Of a stretch of DNA of 41,396 bases, positions 31,194 to 39,695 are shown piece by piece. A program made the translations under genes and the position numbers. Within the stretch, counting starts at the first letter, position 1. Every line of letters starts with the position of its first letter. Source of the DNA: Rhodocyclales bacterium (GTDB lineage Bacteria; Pseudomonadota; Gammaproteobacteria; Burkholderiales; Rhodocyclaceae). The stretch lies in the NCBI GenBank assembly GCA_016192435.1, contig JACPUD010000016.1:1-41396 (forward strand). Reading direction: 5' to 3'. Below the pieces are notes generated by a model that was given only the letters and a program-made list of their open reading frames with translations, was not told where the DNA came from and ran no database searches.

Positions 31194-33164
31194 TTACTCG
31201 CCCAGGCCCATCTGGATGTAGCCGGTCGGACAGACATCGGCGCAGATGTGGCAGCCGATGCACTTGTCGTAGTCGGTGGCGACGTAGCGTCCGGTCATGG
31301 TCTCGGTTTTCTTGACCTTGTACACCGCGGTCTGCGGGCAATACACGACGCAGTTGTCGCACTCGAAGCACTGGCCGCAGCTCATGCAGCGCTTGGCCTC
31401 GGCGATGACTTGCGCTTCGGTCAGCGCGTCGATGCGCTCGTCGAAATTGCCCAGCGCCGAATCCTTGTTCAGGTGCGTAATGTGGCGCTTGTTGCGTGCG
31501 GTGTATTGGAAGTGACCGAGGAAGAGCTGGTCGTGCGGAATCACGTAGCGCTCGGAGCGGTTCTCGTAGTTATGCACCACTTCCTTGCTCTTGTCGGTGC
31601 CGTGCAGGGCGCCCTTGACCTCGCCCATCTGGACGCCCTTCTCGACGTACTTGCGCATCAGGTCGAAGGCATGCACGTCGATCTTGGGCCGGCGCACCAT
31701 TTCCTGGCCGGCGAGGAACTGGTCGATGCCGTCGGCGGCAATCGCGCCGTGGCCGACGGCGGTGGTCAGCAGGTGGGGACGGATCACGTCGCCACCGGCG
31801 AAGACGCCGGGCTTGCCGGCAACCTGGTAGTTCTTGTCGGCCGCGACCATGCCCTTGCCTGAGTTGAATTCCTCGATGCCGGTGAAATCCACGGCCTGGC
31901 CGATGGCGGAAACGATCAGGTCGGCCGGCAGTTCCTTTTCCGTGCCTTCGATGGGCTTGATGTCGAGCCGGCCCGAAATCATCTTTGCCTCGCACTGCTT
32001 GACGCGCAGCGCGGTGGCGCGGCCGTCGGCACCCTTGACCACGCCGATCGGCATCCAGCCACCCATGATGGTGATGCCTTCGGCTTCGGCATGCTCGATT
32101 TCAGGCTTGCTGGCGGTCATGAAGACGGAGGTCAGCGTGACTTCCGCGCCCTGGCGCAGGGACACGTCGGCCACGTCCTGGGCCATATGGCCGGCGATGG
32201 CGCTTTCGAAATCGGTCGGATTGACCTTGTCGATGTGGCCGAGGCGGCGCGCCACGGTGGCGACGTCCATCGAGGTGTCGCCGCCGCCGACCACCACCAC
32301 GCGCTTGCCGACGGTCTTCAGGCGGCCGTCGTTGAAGGCCTTGAGGAAGGCCGTGGCGGTGACCACGTTGGGTGCGGCGTGCTCAGCCGGATCGCCGGGC
32401 AGCGGCAGGGCGCGGCCGGCCTGGGCGCCGAGGCCGAGGAAGATCGCGTCGAAACTGGCGCGCAATTGATCCAGGGTGACGTCGGTGCCGATGCGGGTCT
32501 TCAGGTGCACTTCGACGCCGAGATCGAGGATGCGCTGGATTTCGGCGTCGAGCGTGTCGCGCGGCGTGCGATAGCCCGGGATGCCGTAGCGCATCATGCC
32601 GCCGAGATATTCATGCTCATCGAATATGGTGCAGCTGTGGCCCTTGAGCGTCAGGTGGTAGGCCGCGGAAAGGCCGGCCGGGCCGCCGCCGATGATGGCG
32701 ATTTTCCTGCCGGTCTTCTTTTCCGGCGCCGTGAACTTCAGGTTGTTCTTGATCGCCCAGTCGCCGAGGTAATGCTCGACCGAGTTGATGCCGACGTGGT
32801 CTTCGACCTGGTTGCGGTTGCAGCCGGTTTCGCAGGGCGCGGGGCAGACGCGGCCCATCACGGCGGGCAGCGGGTTGGCTTCGGTGAGGCGGCGCCAGGC
32901 GTATTCCTGCCAGGTCATGGTCGGCTTGCCGTCGGCGCCGACCGGGGGCTTCTCGATGCCGCGCACGATATTGAGGTAGCCGCGGATGTCCTCGCCGGAC
33001 GGGCAGGAACCCTGGCAGGGCGGCGTCGACTGGACGTAGGTCGGGCACTTGTAGGAGTAGCTGGCCTGGAAGATCTGTTGCTGCCAGCGCTTGAACTTCG
33101 TGTCGCCTTCCTTGAAGCGGCGGAAATTCAGTTTCTCGGTGGTGGTTTCAGGCGTGGCGGACAT
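31194..33164 (-). CDS. dsrL: DsrL, iron-sulfur flavoprotein NAD(P)H oxidoreductase
   Basis: 656 residues, the usual length. It resembles the small subunit of glutamate synthase: N-terminal cysteine motif region (CQGSCPSG near 50, CPAPCETGCNRNQ near 103), FAD site IIGGGPAGLSAAYH near 153, NAD(P) site VVVGGGDTSMDVATVARRLG near 285, and two added C-terminal ferredoxin motifs, CMSCGQCFECDNC near 590 and CIGCHICADVCP near 633. In sulfur oxidizers it takes electrons from rDsrAB to NAD(P). It lies between dsrK and dsrJ, with seven bases to dsrJ. Confidence 0.96.
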   Translation of the reverse strand: MSATPETTTEKLNFRRFKEGDTKFKRWQQQIFQASYSYKCPTYVQSTPPCQGSCPSGEDIRGYLNIVRGIEKPPVGADGKPTMTWQEYAWRRLTEANPLPAVMGRVCPAPCETGCNRNQVEDHVGINSVEHYLGDWAIKNNLKFTAPEKKTGRKIAIIGGGPAGLSAAYHLTLKGHSCTIFDEHEYLGGMMRYGIPGYRTPRDTLDAEIQRILDLGVEVHLKTRIGTDVTLDQLRASFDAIFLGLGAQAGRALPLPGDPAEHAAPNVVTATAFLKAFNDGRLKTVGKRVVVVGGGDTSMDVATVARRLGHIDKVNPTDFESAIAGHMAQDVADVSLRQGAEVTLTSVFMTASKPEIEHAEAEGITIMGGWMPIGVVKGADGRATALRVKQCEAKMISGRLDIKPIEGTEKELPADLIVSAIGQAVDFTGIEEFNSGKGMVAADKNYQVAGKPGVFAGGDVIRPHLLTTAVGHGAIAADGIDQFLAGQEMVRRPKIDVHAFDLMRKYVEKGVQMGEVKGALHGTDKSKEVVHNYENRSERYVIPHDQLFLGHFQYTARNKRHITHLNKDSALGNFDERIDALTEAQVIAEAKRCMSCGQCFECDNCVVYCPQTAVYKVKKTETMTGRYVATDYDKCIGCHICADVCPTGYIQMGLGE

Positions 33165-33191
33165 AAGGGGTCTCCAGATAAGTCTTGTTCG

Positions 33192-34790
33192 TCATTGCTC
33201 GTTGTTGAGCACGATCGCGGTGCTGACCAGTTGGTGCACGCCGCCGACCATGCTCATCTTGAAGCCGTAGTAGGGCAGCACCTTGGTGAATTGGGCCTTG
33301 CAGATGGCGCAGATGGTGGCCATGAAATTGACGCCGTTGTGCTGCACGATCTCGTTCAGCGCTTCCATGCGCGGCAGCGCGCCCTTGACCCGCAGGTCGA
33401 GCAGTTCATCGGTCAGCAGACCGCCGCCGCCGCCGCAGCAGAAGGTTTTTTCGCGTGTGGTGGCTTCCGACATGTCGACGTAGTGGTTGGCTACGGCGCG
33501 GATGATGTTGCGCGGGATGTCGAACTGGCCGCCGGCGTAATCGCCCATGCGCGAGCCGCGCGCGACGTTGCAGGAATCGTGGAAGGTGATGATGCGATGA
33601 TCGTTGGCTTCCTTATTGAACTTGAGGCGCCCGGCCTGGATCAGGTCCCAGGTCACTTCGCAGATATGCGAGGGCTGCTTGTAGTTCGGGTCGAGCTGCT
33701 TTTGCAGCTGGATCGCAAACGGGTCGCTGGCGCCGGCGCCGATGCCGGTCAGGGTGTTCCAGAAGGCGTAGGCGACGCGCCAGGCGTGGCCGCATTCGCC
33801 GACCACGATGCGCTTGACGCCGAGTTCCAGCGCGGCTTCGCGCACGCGCAGGGCGATCTTCTGCATCTGCTCGTAGTTGCCGATGAACATGCCGAAGTTG
33901 CCGGCTTCCGAGGCCTTGGAGGACAGCGTCCAGGAGATGCCGGCGGCGTGGAACACCTTGCCGTAGCCGATCAGGCTATCGACGTGCGGCTCGGCGAAGA
34001 AGTCGGCGGAAGGCGTGACCAGGAGCACTTCGGCGCCCTTGACGTCGAGTGGGTACTTGACCGCGGCGCCGGTGTCTTCCAGCACGTCCTCTTCGAGGCC
34101 TTCCAGCGTGTTTTCCAGCGCCGGGCCGGGCAGGCCGAGGTTGTTGCCGATCTTGTGCACCTTGCCCATGATCTCGTTCACGTACTTGTGGCCGAGACCC
34201 ACGCTGTCCATGATTTCCTTGGCTGCCATGGTGACTTCGGCGGTGTCGATGCCGTAGGGGCAGAACACCGAGCAGCGGCGGCACTCGGAACACTGGTTGT
34301 AGTAGCGGAACCAGTCGTCGAGCACGTCCTTGGTCATGTCGCGCGCGCCGACCAGCTTGGGGAACAGCTTGCCGGGCAGGGTGTAGTAGCGGCGATACAC
34401 CGAGCGCATCAGGTCTTGCCTCGCCACCGGCATGTTCTTCGGGTCGCCGGTGCCGATGAAATAGTGGCACTTGTCGGTGCAGGCGCCGCAATGCACGCAG
34501 GCATCCATGTAGACGCGCAGCGAGCGGTACTTGCCGAGCAGTTCGCCCATCTTGGCGACGGCCTTCTGTTCCCAACCATCGACCAGCGCGCCGGGAAAGC
34601 CGAGGGCTTCGTTGTGTACGGCGGCGGAGACATAGGGGTTGGACTCGACCATGGCATCGACCTGCAGGGCCGGCATGGTCGGGTATTCGCGGTAGGCCGG
34701 CGCGACCACCTTGGCCTTTTCGGCCGGCTTGGCGGGTGCGGCAGGAGTCGGCGCTGGCGCTACGGCGACGGGTGTGGTTTCGTCGGCCAT
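33192..34790 (-). CDS. dsrK: DsrK, HdrD-like iron-sulfur subunit of DsrMKJOP
   Basis: 532 residues. Two ferredoxin motifs, CVHCGACTDKCH near 98 and CSECRRCSVFCPYG near 163, and two CCG-type domains like those of heterodisulfide reductase HdrD, with CGHAWRVAYAFW near 333 and FCCGGGGGLLTDEL near 448. It is the proposed site for reduction or oxidation of the DsrC trisulfide on the cytoplasmic side. The start 34790 (MADETTPV) has dsrM ending two bases before it. Residues 5-35 form a Pro/Ala/Lys-rich linker containing a worn copy of the short dispersed repeat. Confidence 0.96.
   Translation of the reverse strand: MADETTPVAVAPAPTPAAPAKPAEKAKVVAPAYREYPTMPALQVDAMVESNPYVSAAVHNEALGFPGALVDGWEQKAVAKMGELLGKYRSLRVYMDACVHCGACTDKCHYFIGTGDPKNMPVARQDLMRSVYRRYYTLPGKLFPKLVGARDMTKDVLDDWFRYYNQCSECRRCSVFCPYGIDTAEVTMAAKEIMDSVGLGHKYVNEIMGKVHKIGNNLGLPGPALENTLEGLEEDVLEDTGAAVKYPLDVKGAEVLLVTPSADFFAEPHVDSLIGYGKVFHAAGISWTLSSKASEAGNFGMFIGNYEQMQKIALRVREAALELGVKRIVVGECGHAWRVAYAFWNTLTGIGAGASDPFAIQLQKQLDPNYKQPSHICEVTWDLIQAGRLKFNKEANDHRIITFHDSCNVARGSRMGDYAGGQFDIPRNIIRAVANHYVDMSEATTREKTFCCGGGGGLLTDELLDLRVKGALPRMEALNEIVQHNGVNFMATICAICKAQFTKVLPYYGFKMSMVGGVHQLVSTAIVLNNEQ
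34741..34765 (+). repeat. short dispersed repeat, copy 4 (degenerate, inside dsrK)
   Basis: GCAGGAGTCGGCGCTGGC then GCTACGG on the plus strand, antisense to dsrK. It keeps the general shape of the repeat but differs in the AAGAGTTGG core, so it may be coincidental in Ala/Pro-rich coding sequence. Confidence 0.35.
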
Positions 34791-34792
34791 GA

Positions 34793-35518
34793 TCAGTTCT
34801 TCGTTCCGAGAGTGGCCGCCCAGGGCGCCAGATGCCGCGTTTCGCGCGGGTTGTCGACCTGGTTGCGGGTCGGCGAGAAGAACACGCCGGGAGCGTGCAG
34901 CAGCTTGCTGACCGGGAACACGATCATCAGCAGCACGACCATGCCCAGGTGCAGGTAAAGGCCGGGGTGGGCCGGCAGCGGATTGATTTCGAACACCATC
35001 AGGCCGAGGAAGAAGGTCTTCACGGCGACGACGTCGGTGTGCATGACGAATTTCATCAGCAGGCCGGTGACGGCGATGCCGAGCAGCAGGGCCAGCATCA
35101 AATGATCGGAGGGGGTCGAGATGTAGCGGATGCGCTCGACCAGGAAGCGTCGCGCCCAGAGCCCGGCCAGGCCTGCGGCCATGGCGAAGCCGGCATACAT
35201 GCCGAAGGGCTGGATGAAGGCGATGATGGCATGCACCGGTTCGGTGAAATAGCGCAGATGGCGCAGCAGCACCAGCGCGAGGCCGACATGGAACAGCCAG
35301 CCCAGCGCCCAGATCCACAGATTGGACTTGAACAGGCTCTCGAAAAACACCACTTCGCGGAACATGCGGAAGACCACCCCGCCCGTCGTGGTTGGTGCCG
35401 GCGTGGTGGGAATCTTCAGCGGCGCCGGGGCCTGCGCGTACTCGTAAACCCTGTACGCGATGCCGCCCACCAGGATCAGCGTGGCAACGTAGAACAGCAG
35501 GGCGAAGAGTAGATTCAT
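34793..35518 (-). CDS. dsrM: DsrM, NarI-like cytochrome b subunit of DsrMKJOP
   Basis: 241 residues with six hydrophobic helices. Like NarI it should hold two b-type haems; candidate histidines lie in WLFHVGLALVLLRHLRYF near 75-90, FVMHTD near 158 and LYLHLGMVVL near 187. It transfers electrons between the quinone pool and DsrK. A terminator-like hairpin at 35570-35616 lies in the 133-base gap between dsrC and this gene. Confidence 0.95.
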   Translation of the reverse strand: MNLLFALLFYVATLILVGGIAYRVYEYAQAPAPLKIPTTPAPTTTGGVVFRMFREVVFFESLFKSNLWIWALGWLFHVGLALVLLRHLRYFTEPVHAIIAFIQPFGMYAGFAMAAGLAGLWARRFLVERIRYISTPSDHLMLALLLGIAVTGLLMKFVMHTDVVAVKTFFLGLMVFEINPLPAHPGLYLHLGMVVLLMIVFPVSKLLHAPGVFFSPTRNQVDNPRETRHLAPWAATLGTKN

Positions 35519-35569
35519 TGGTCGGAAAATGCTCGGGTCAAGGAATGCGGGTGAGGCAGGATGAATGGG

Positions 35570-35616
35570 AAAAAAAGAGGCGCCGGAGGCTCAAGGAGGA
35601 CCATAGTCCGACGCCT
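35570..35616 (-). terminator. Rho-independent terminator between dsrC and dsrM
   Basis: On the minus strand: AGGCGTCGGA, a 19-base loop, TCCGGCGCCT (ten pairs, one of them T.G), then C and seven T. It begins 36 bases beyond the dsrC stop, inside what is otherwise one dsr operon, so it should let only part of the transcription through into dsrMKLJOPNR. Confidence 0.7.
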
Positions 35617-35651
35617 ACCCCAATCAATCGCCAACCAGTTCGCGCCAGTCT

Positions 35652-35987
35652 TCAGACGCAGCCGGTCGGCTTCGGCAGGCCGGCGATCTTGCATGCCTGC
35701 TTGGCCGGACCGTAGGGGAACAGGTCGTACAGATACTGGCTGGTGCCCTTGTCCGGACCGAGCTTCTTGCCGATGGCCTTGGTCAGCACGCGCACGGCCG
35801 GGGCGATCTGGAACTCGTTGTAGTAGTCGCGCAGGAAATTGATGACTTCCCAGTGCTGGTCGGTCATGGCGACGTTTTCGGTCTGCGCCAGGTAGTTGCC
35901 GACGTCCTCGTTCCATTCGCCGAGGTTGACCAGATAGCCTTCTTCGTCGGTTTCGTAGGACTTGCCGTTGACTTCGATGCTGGACAT
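35652..35987 (-). CDS. dsrC: DsrC, sulfur-carrier protein
   Basis: 111 residues. It contains the family core MTDQHWEVINFLRDYY and the C-terminal arm with both redox cysteines: Cys99 in AKQACKIAG and Cys110 as the second-last residue. Having both is the mark of true DsrC, which carries sulfur as a persulfide to DsrAB and releases a trisulfide. GAAGGAGACA-type sequence precedes the ATG on the minus strand. It follows dsrEFH, its sulfur donor, and is followed by a terminator, which would favour high dsrC transcript levels. Confidence 0.97.
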   Translation of the reverse strand: MSSIEVNGKSYETDEEGYLVNLGEWNEDVGNYLAQTENVAMTDQHWEVINFLRDYYNEFQIAPAVRVLTKAIGKKLGPDKGTSQYLYDLFPYGPAKQACKIAGLPKPTGCV

Positions 35988-36041
35988 GAATGTCTCCTTG
36001 AAAAGTATGGGGTGTGAAATGTTTCGTTTACAGCGAAGCTG

Positions 36042-36341
36042 TTACAGCCAGGACTGGCAGTTCTTGTGCTCAGCGACCAGGTCGACGAAGCCGCCGTAAT
36101 CCACGGTGGCAACGCCCGCCATGACGCGGTCGCCCATGCCGCGCGCTTCCAGGTCCGGCGCGAGGGCATAGATCTTGAAGCGCGAGAGTGCGTCGCGCAG
36201 GTGGTTTTCGGCCGTATTGCCACGGGTGGCGGCATAGACCGCGTCCTCGATCAGCAGAATGGCAGCGCCGTCCTGGGCAACCCGCAGGCAGGATTCCAGC
36301 GCATTGCGTTCGGCCGGCGATTTATTGACGATGTGCAACAT
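36042..36341 (-). CDS. dsrH: DsrH, subunit of the DsrEFH sulfur transferase
   Basis: 99 residues, TusB family. It opens MLHIVNKSPAERNALESC, with Cys18 near the position of the conserved cysteine of DsrH, and ends in the typical tryptophan-containing NCQSWL. It forms a hexamer with DsrE and DsrF that hands sulfur to DsrC. It lies 11 bases after dsrF and 54 bases before dsrC. Confidence 0.95.
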   Translation of the reverse strand: MLHIVNKSPAERNALESCLRVAQDGAAILLIEDAVYAATRGNTAENHLRDALSRFKIYALAPDLEARGMGDRVMAGVATVDYGGFVDLVAEHKNCQSWL

Positions 36342-36352
36342 TGTTTTCTCCC

Positions 36353-36724
36353 TTAGAAGCTGAGGACGACGTCCATCTCGTCCATCAGCTTGCCCAGTTC
36401 GGCACGCGACATGACGGTGACGTCGACCAGCAGGTCGTCTTCGGTCAGGCCGCGGGCGGTCAGGGCTTCGGCTTCGACATAGAGCTTCTCGATGTCGTAG
36501 CCGTCCAGCGCGCGGTAGGTCGGCGAGAAGTTCTTGTTCTCGATACCCTTGGTCTGCTGGCCCTTTTTCAGCTGGAATATGCCGTCGTCCATGAAGACGA
36601 GGCTGACGTCCTGGTCGAAGGCCGCCGTGATCAGCACCACTTCCAGCGATTCGAGCGCATAGATGGTGCCGTAGGGGGCCTTGCGATTGACGAACATGAA
36701 CTTCTTGATGGCGCCTTCGCTCAT
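36353..36724 (-). CDS. dsrF: DsrF, subunit of the DsrEFH sulfur transferase
   Basis: 123 residues, TusC family. The ATG at 36724 gives MSEGAIKKFMFVNRKAPYGT, matching the family start; a few extra codons upstream are open but overlap dsrE. DsrF lacks the active cysteine of DsrE and has a structural role in the hexamer; no cysteine is seen in this copy. It starts one base after the dsrE stop. Confidence 0.95.
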   Translation of the reverse strand: MSEGAIKKFMFVNRKAPYGTIYALESLEVVLITAAFDQDVSLVFMDDGIFQLKKGQQTKGIENKNFSPTYRALDGYDIEKLYVEAEALTARGLTEDDLLVDVTVMSRAELGKLMDEMDVVLSF

Positions 36725-36725
36725 G

Positions 36726-37085
36726 TCAGTCTCCAAAGGTCACGAGGCGGTCGGCCTCGATGCCGGCTTCGACCAGCTGGCCGAGTCCCGAAATGCGGAA
36801 GCCCGGTGCCAGGTTCTCGTCGCGAATGCCGCGCCGCAGGGCGGCGGCAACGCAGACCACGAGGTCGAGCTTGTGGTCTTCCGCGAGCTTGGACCAGCGC
36901 GTGACGATGTTGCGATCGTCCTGCGGCGGCTCGGTCAGCGACGACGCGTTGTTCACGCCGTCGTTGTAGAAGAACACGCGACGAATCTCGTGGCCCTTCT
37001 CCAGCGCAGCCCGGCAGAACAGGTAAGCCGAGTCGCTGGCCTGGTGCTGGTAGGGTCCTTCGTTGATGGTGACTGCAAATTTCAT
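36726..37085 (-). CDS. dsrE: DsrE, catalytic subunit of the DsrEFH sulfur transferase
   Basis: 119 residues, TusD family. It opens MKFAVTINEGPYQHQASDSA and carries the active Cys78 in DLVVCVAAALRRG, the same number as in Allochromatium DsrE. This cysteine receives persulfide sulfur (from TusA-type donors) and passes it to DsrC. It lies 23 bases downstream of dsrB. Confidence 0.96.
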   Translation of the reverse strand: MKFAVTINEGPYQHQASDSAYLFCRAALEKGHEIRRVFFYNDGVNNASSLTEPPQDDRNIVTRWSKLAEDHKLDLVVCVAAALRRGIRDENLAPGFRISGLGQLVEAGIEADRLVTFGD

Positions 37086-37108
37086 GAGCTAACTTTCCTC
37101 ACTTGCTC

Positions 37109-38197
37109 TCAGAAACGGATGTGGGTCGAGGCGTTGAGATTGGCACGCGAACCGCGCCAGTCGTCGATCAGGTACTTGGTGAAGGGCAGACCGGTCTTCT
37201 CGAAGAAACGCGGCCAGCCGATGCGGTCGATCCAGTCCGACAGGCGCTCCCAGGGACGGGCGTCGGCCTTGTAGGTGCGCAGGATGTTGCCCACCACGGC
37301 ATTGACTTCGGGCCAGCGCGGCGCGTTGTTGGGCAGGCCGGAAGCGACCATCTTCATGAAGGTGGGCTTGCCGCGCGCATTGGAGTTCTTGCCGCCGACC
37401 CAGATCGCCAGCTTGGAATGCTCCGGATCGTTGATCTGCATCGGCGGGCAGGGGGGATAGCAGGCGCCGCAGCAGATACACTTCTTTTCATCGACTTCGA
37501 GCGAAGGCTTGCCATTGACCAGTGCCGGACGGATCGCGGCGACCGGGCAGCGGGCGACGACGGTCGGGCGCTCGCAAACGTTGGCGACTAGGTCGTGGTT
37601 GATCTTGGGCGGCTTGGTGTGCTGGATGATCACGGCGATGTCGGCCTGGCCGCCGCAGTTGATCTCGCAGCAGGAGGTGGACATATGCACGCGGTTGGGC
37701 ATTTCCTCGTTCTTGAACTCGTGGTAGAGCTCGTCCATCATCGACTTGACCACGCCCGAGGCGTCGGTGCCGGGGATGTCGCAGTGCAGCCAGCCCTGAG
37801 TGTGGGATACCATCGACACCGAGTTGCCGGTGCCGCCGACGGGGAAACCGTTCTTTTCGAGTTCGGCGATCATCGGCTCGACCTTCTTCTGGTCGGCAAC
37901 CATGAACTCGATGTTGGAACGAATCGTGAAGCGGACAAAACCTTCGGCGAACTGGTCGGCGATGTCGCACAGCTTGCGGATGGTCCAGACGTCCATCTGG
38001 CGCTGGGTGCCGGCGCGCACGGTCCAGATCTCATCGCCGCTATGCGACACGTGGTGCAGCACGCCGGGACGGGGCCGGTCGTGATACTTCCAGTTGCCGT
38101 AGTTCTTGATCATCGTCGGGTGCAGGTGCGGCTTGTTGTCCGGCACGCCGCATTCGATGGCTTTGCGCAGCGGGGCGGGTGGGGTGGGTGCATTCAT
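37109..38197 (-). CDS. dsrB: DsrB, beta subunit of reverse dissimilatory sulfite reductase
   Basis: 362 residues. Visible motifs: sirohaem-site region with TSCCEINCGGQADIAV near 170-186, CERPTVVARCPVAAIRP near 210-225, and the ferredoxin insert CICCGACYPPCPPMQI near 238-250. With DsrA it forms the cytoplasmic enzyme that oxidizes the sulfur of DsrC persulfide to sulfite. It starts 11 bases after dsrA. The length fits the family. Confidence 0.97.
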   Translation of the reverse strand: MNAPTPPAPLRKAIECGVPDNKPHLHPTMIKNYGNWKYHDRPRPGVLHHVSHSGDEIWTVRAGTQRQMDVWTIRKLCDIADQFAEGFVRFTIRSNIEFMVADQKKVEPMIAELEKNGFPVGGTGNSVSMVSHTQGWLHCDIPGTDASGVVKSMMDELYHEFKNEEMPNRVHMSTSCCEINCGGQADIAVIIQHTKPPKINHDLVANVCERPTVVARCPVAAIRPALVNGKPSLEVDEKKCICCGACYPPCPPMQINDPEHSKLAIWVGGKNSNARGKPTFMKMVASGLPNNAPRWPEVNAVVGNILRTYKADARPWERLSDWIDRIGWPRFFEKTGLPFTKYLIDDWRGSRANLNASTHIRF

Positions 38198-38208
38198 GCT
38201 CGATCTCC

Positions 38209-39504
38209 TCAGGCGGCAGCTTTTTTGGCGTTGATCCGGGCGACTTCTTCGTCCCAGCCGGCGGTATTGACATAGGGGTTCATGCGCGGCGTCGAGACCA
38301 TGTTGGCGTCGATGTCGACTTCGATGCCTTCGAGGAAATTGACCAGGCCGATGCGCTCGATCATTTCGCCGGTGCGTTCATGCTCCAGCGCGTTCTCGGC
38401 GAAGAAATCGATGATCTTCTGACCCAGCTCGGTCAGCTTCTCGTAGTCCTCGTCCTTCTGCAGCGGCATGAAGGGAATCACTACGGTGCCCATCAGGTCG
38501 CCGATCTTCAGCGTGCGCTTGCCGCCGACCAGAACCGTGGCGCCCTTGTCGACACCGGTCGCCAGCGCGCCGGTCATGACGTTGATGCAGTGCATGCAGC
38601 GCACGCAGTCCTTGTTGTCGATTTCCAGAGCCTGGGCGTCATTGATGGCGACGCTGGAGAAGTGGCTGTCCTTGCGGACGTCCTTGATCTCCTTGATCTG
38701 GATCGCCTTGGTCGGGCAGCGGGCGACGACGTCATTGACCAGTTCGTTCATGCCGTGCTTGGCAAACCACTTCTTGCCCAGCGCGTCGTCGGTGCGGATG
38801 TTGTCGCGCCAGGTGCCGATCACGGCCATGTCCGAACGCTGGATGGAATTCATGCAGTCGTTGGGGCAGCCGGAGAACTTGAACTTGAACTTGTAGGGCA
38901 GGGCCGGACGATGGATGTCGTCGAGGAAGGTATTCAGCACTTCGCGGTGGGCCTTGGCTTCGTCATAGCAGGACTGCTCGCAACGGGCCGCGCCGACGCA
39001 GGACATCGAGGTGCGCACGGCCGGGCCGGCGCCGCCGAGGTCGAAGCCCATATCGTTGATTTCGTCGAAGGCCTTTTGCACGTTTTCCGTGGTGGCGCCC
39101 TGGAACATGATGTCGCCCGACTGGCCGTGCAGCGCGATCAGGCCGGAGCCGTGCTTTTCCCAGATGTCGCAGAACTGGCGCAGCGTCGCGGTGTTGTAGT
39201 GCATGCCGGGAGGCGGCATGACGCGGATGGTGTGGAACTCGGCGGCATCCTTGAACACCGGGTTGCCCTTGTCATCCTTGATTTCGGTGAAGCGCGGGAT
39301 GATGCCGCCGCCGTAGCCGCGCACGCCGACCGTGCCGCCCTTCCAGTAGCCCTTGCGGGTCTGGTAGGAATGTTCCAGATGGCCGAGAATGTCGACCACG
39401 TAATCCTTGTCCTTGGCCAGGCGCTTGAGGCCGGTGACGAAGCTCGGCCAGGGGCCGCTTTCCAGTTGATCCAGGTTCGGTGTTGGGTGCATGGGCTTGG
39501 CCAT
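38209..39504 (-). CDS. dsrA: DsrA, alpha subunit of reverse dissimilatory sulfite reductase
   Basis: 431 residues. The sirohaem/4Fe-4S ligands lie in CVGAARCEQSC near 168 and FSGCPNDCMNS near 210, and the ferredoxin domain has CPTKAIQI near 265 and CVRCMHCINV near 300. The ATG at 39504 has AGGAGA on the minus strand seven bases upstream. As first gene of the cluster it probably follows the main dsr promoter in the 190-base divergent region. DsrL and DsrEFH in the same cluster indicate the oxidative type. Confidence 0.97.
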   Translation of the reverse strand: MAKPMHPTPNLDQLESGPWPSFVTGLKRLAKDKDYVVDILGHLEHSYQTRKGYWKGGTVGVRGYGGGIIPRFTEIKDDKGNPVFKDAAEFHTIRVMPPPGMHYNTATLRQFCDIWEKHGSGLIALHGQSGDIMFQGATTENVQKAFDEINDMGFDLGGAGPAVRTSMSCVGAARCEQSCYDEAKAHREVLNTFLDDIHRPALPYKFKFKFSGCPNDCMNSIQRSDMAVIGTWRDNIRTDDALGKKWFAKHGMNELVNDVVARCPTKAIQIKEIKDVRKDSHFSSVAINDAQALEIDNKDCVRCMHCINVMTGALATGVDKGATVLVGGKRTLKIGDLMGTVVIPFMPLQKDEDYEKLTELGQKIIDFFAENALEHERTGEMIERIGLVNFLEGIEVDIDANMVSTPRMNPYVNTAGWDEEVARINAKKAAA

Positions 39505-39576
39505 GGTTGGTCTCCTCGTTGTCGGGGGGGGTAACTCGATGGAGCGATGTTAGGAGTCTGTGCGGTGCACAAACCA

Positions 39577-39614
39577 TACCTCCGGCAGGTAATTCGACCT
39601 ACCCCAAAGGGTTA
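39577..39614. promoter_or_regulatory. two palindromes in the dsrA divergent region, possible operators
   Basis: TACCT-CCGGC-AGGTA at 39577-39591 and, nine bases on, TACCC-CAAA-GGGTTA at 39600-39614 (arms ACCC/GGGT). Both resemble the T-A-C-C/G-G-T-A type sites bound by NarL/FixJ-family regulators. They lie about 73-110 bases before the dsrA start and about 80-120 before the divergent small gene, suitable for controlling either or both. Confidence 0.45.
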
Positions 39615-39695
39615 TATGCTTGCACTCCCATCCGGTGATGGCTGTTGACCCGTCGCTGGTGCCATAGTCCGCACCCAATAGAGATTGGAAACCCA

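Noticed and set aside
32091-34958. A plus-strand open frame of 955 codons opposite dsrL and dsrK
   Set aside because: Shadow frame of well-recognised minus-strand genes; its translation has no domain motifs and typical antisense composition.
28656-39504. Reductive (sulfate-reducing) Dsr system
   Set aside because: DsrEFH, DsrL and the gene order with dsrNR are typical of sulfur oxidizers, and no sulfate-reducer marker such as dsrD is seen.
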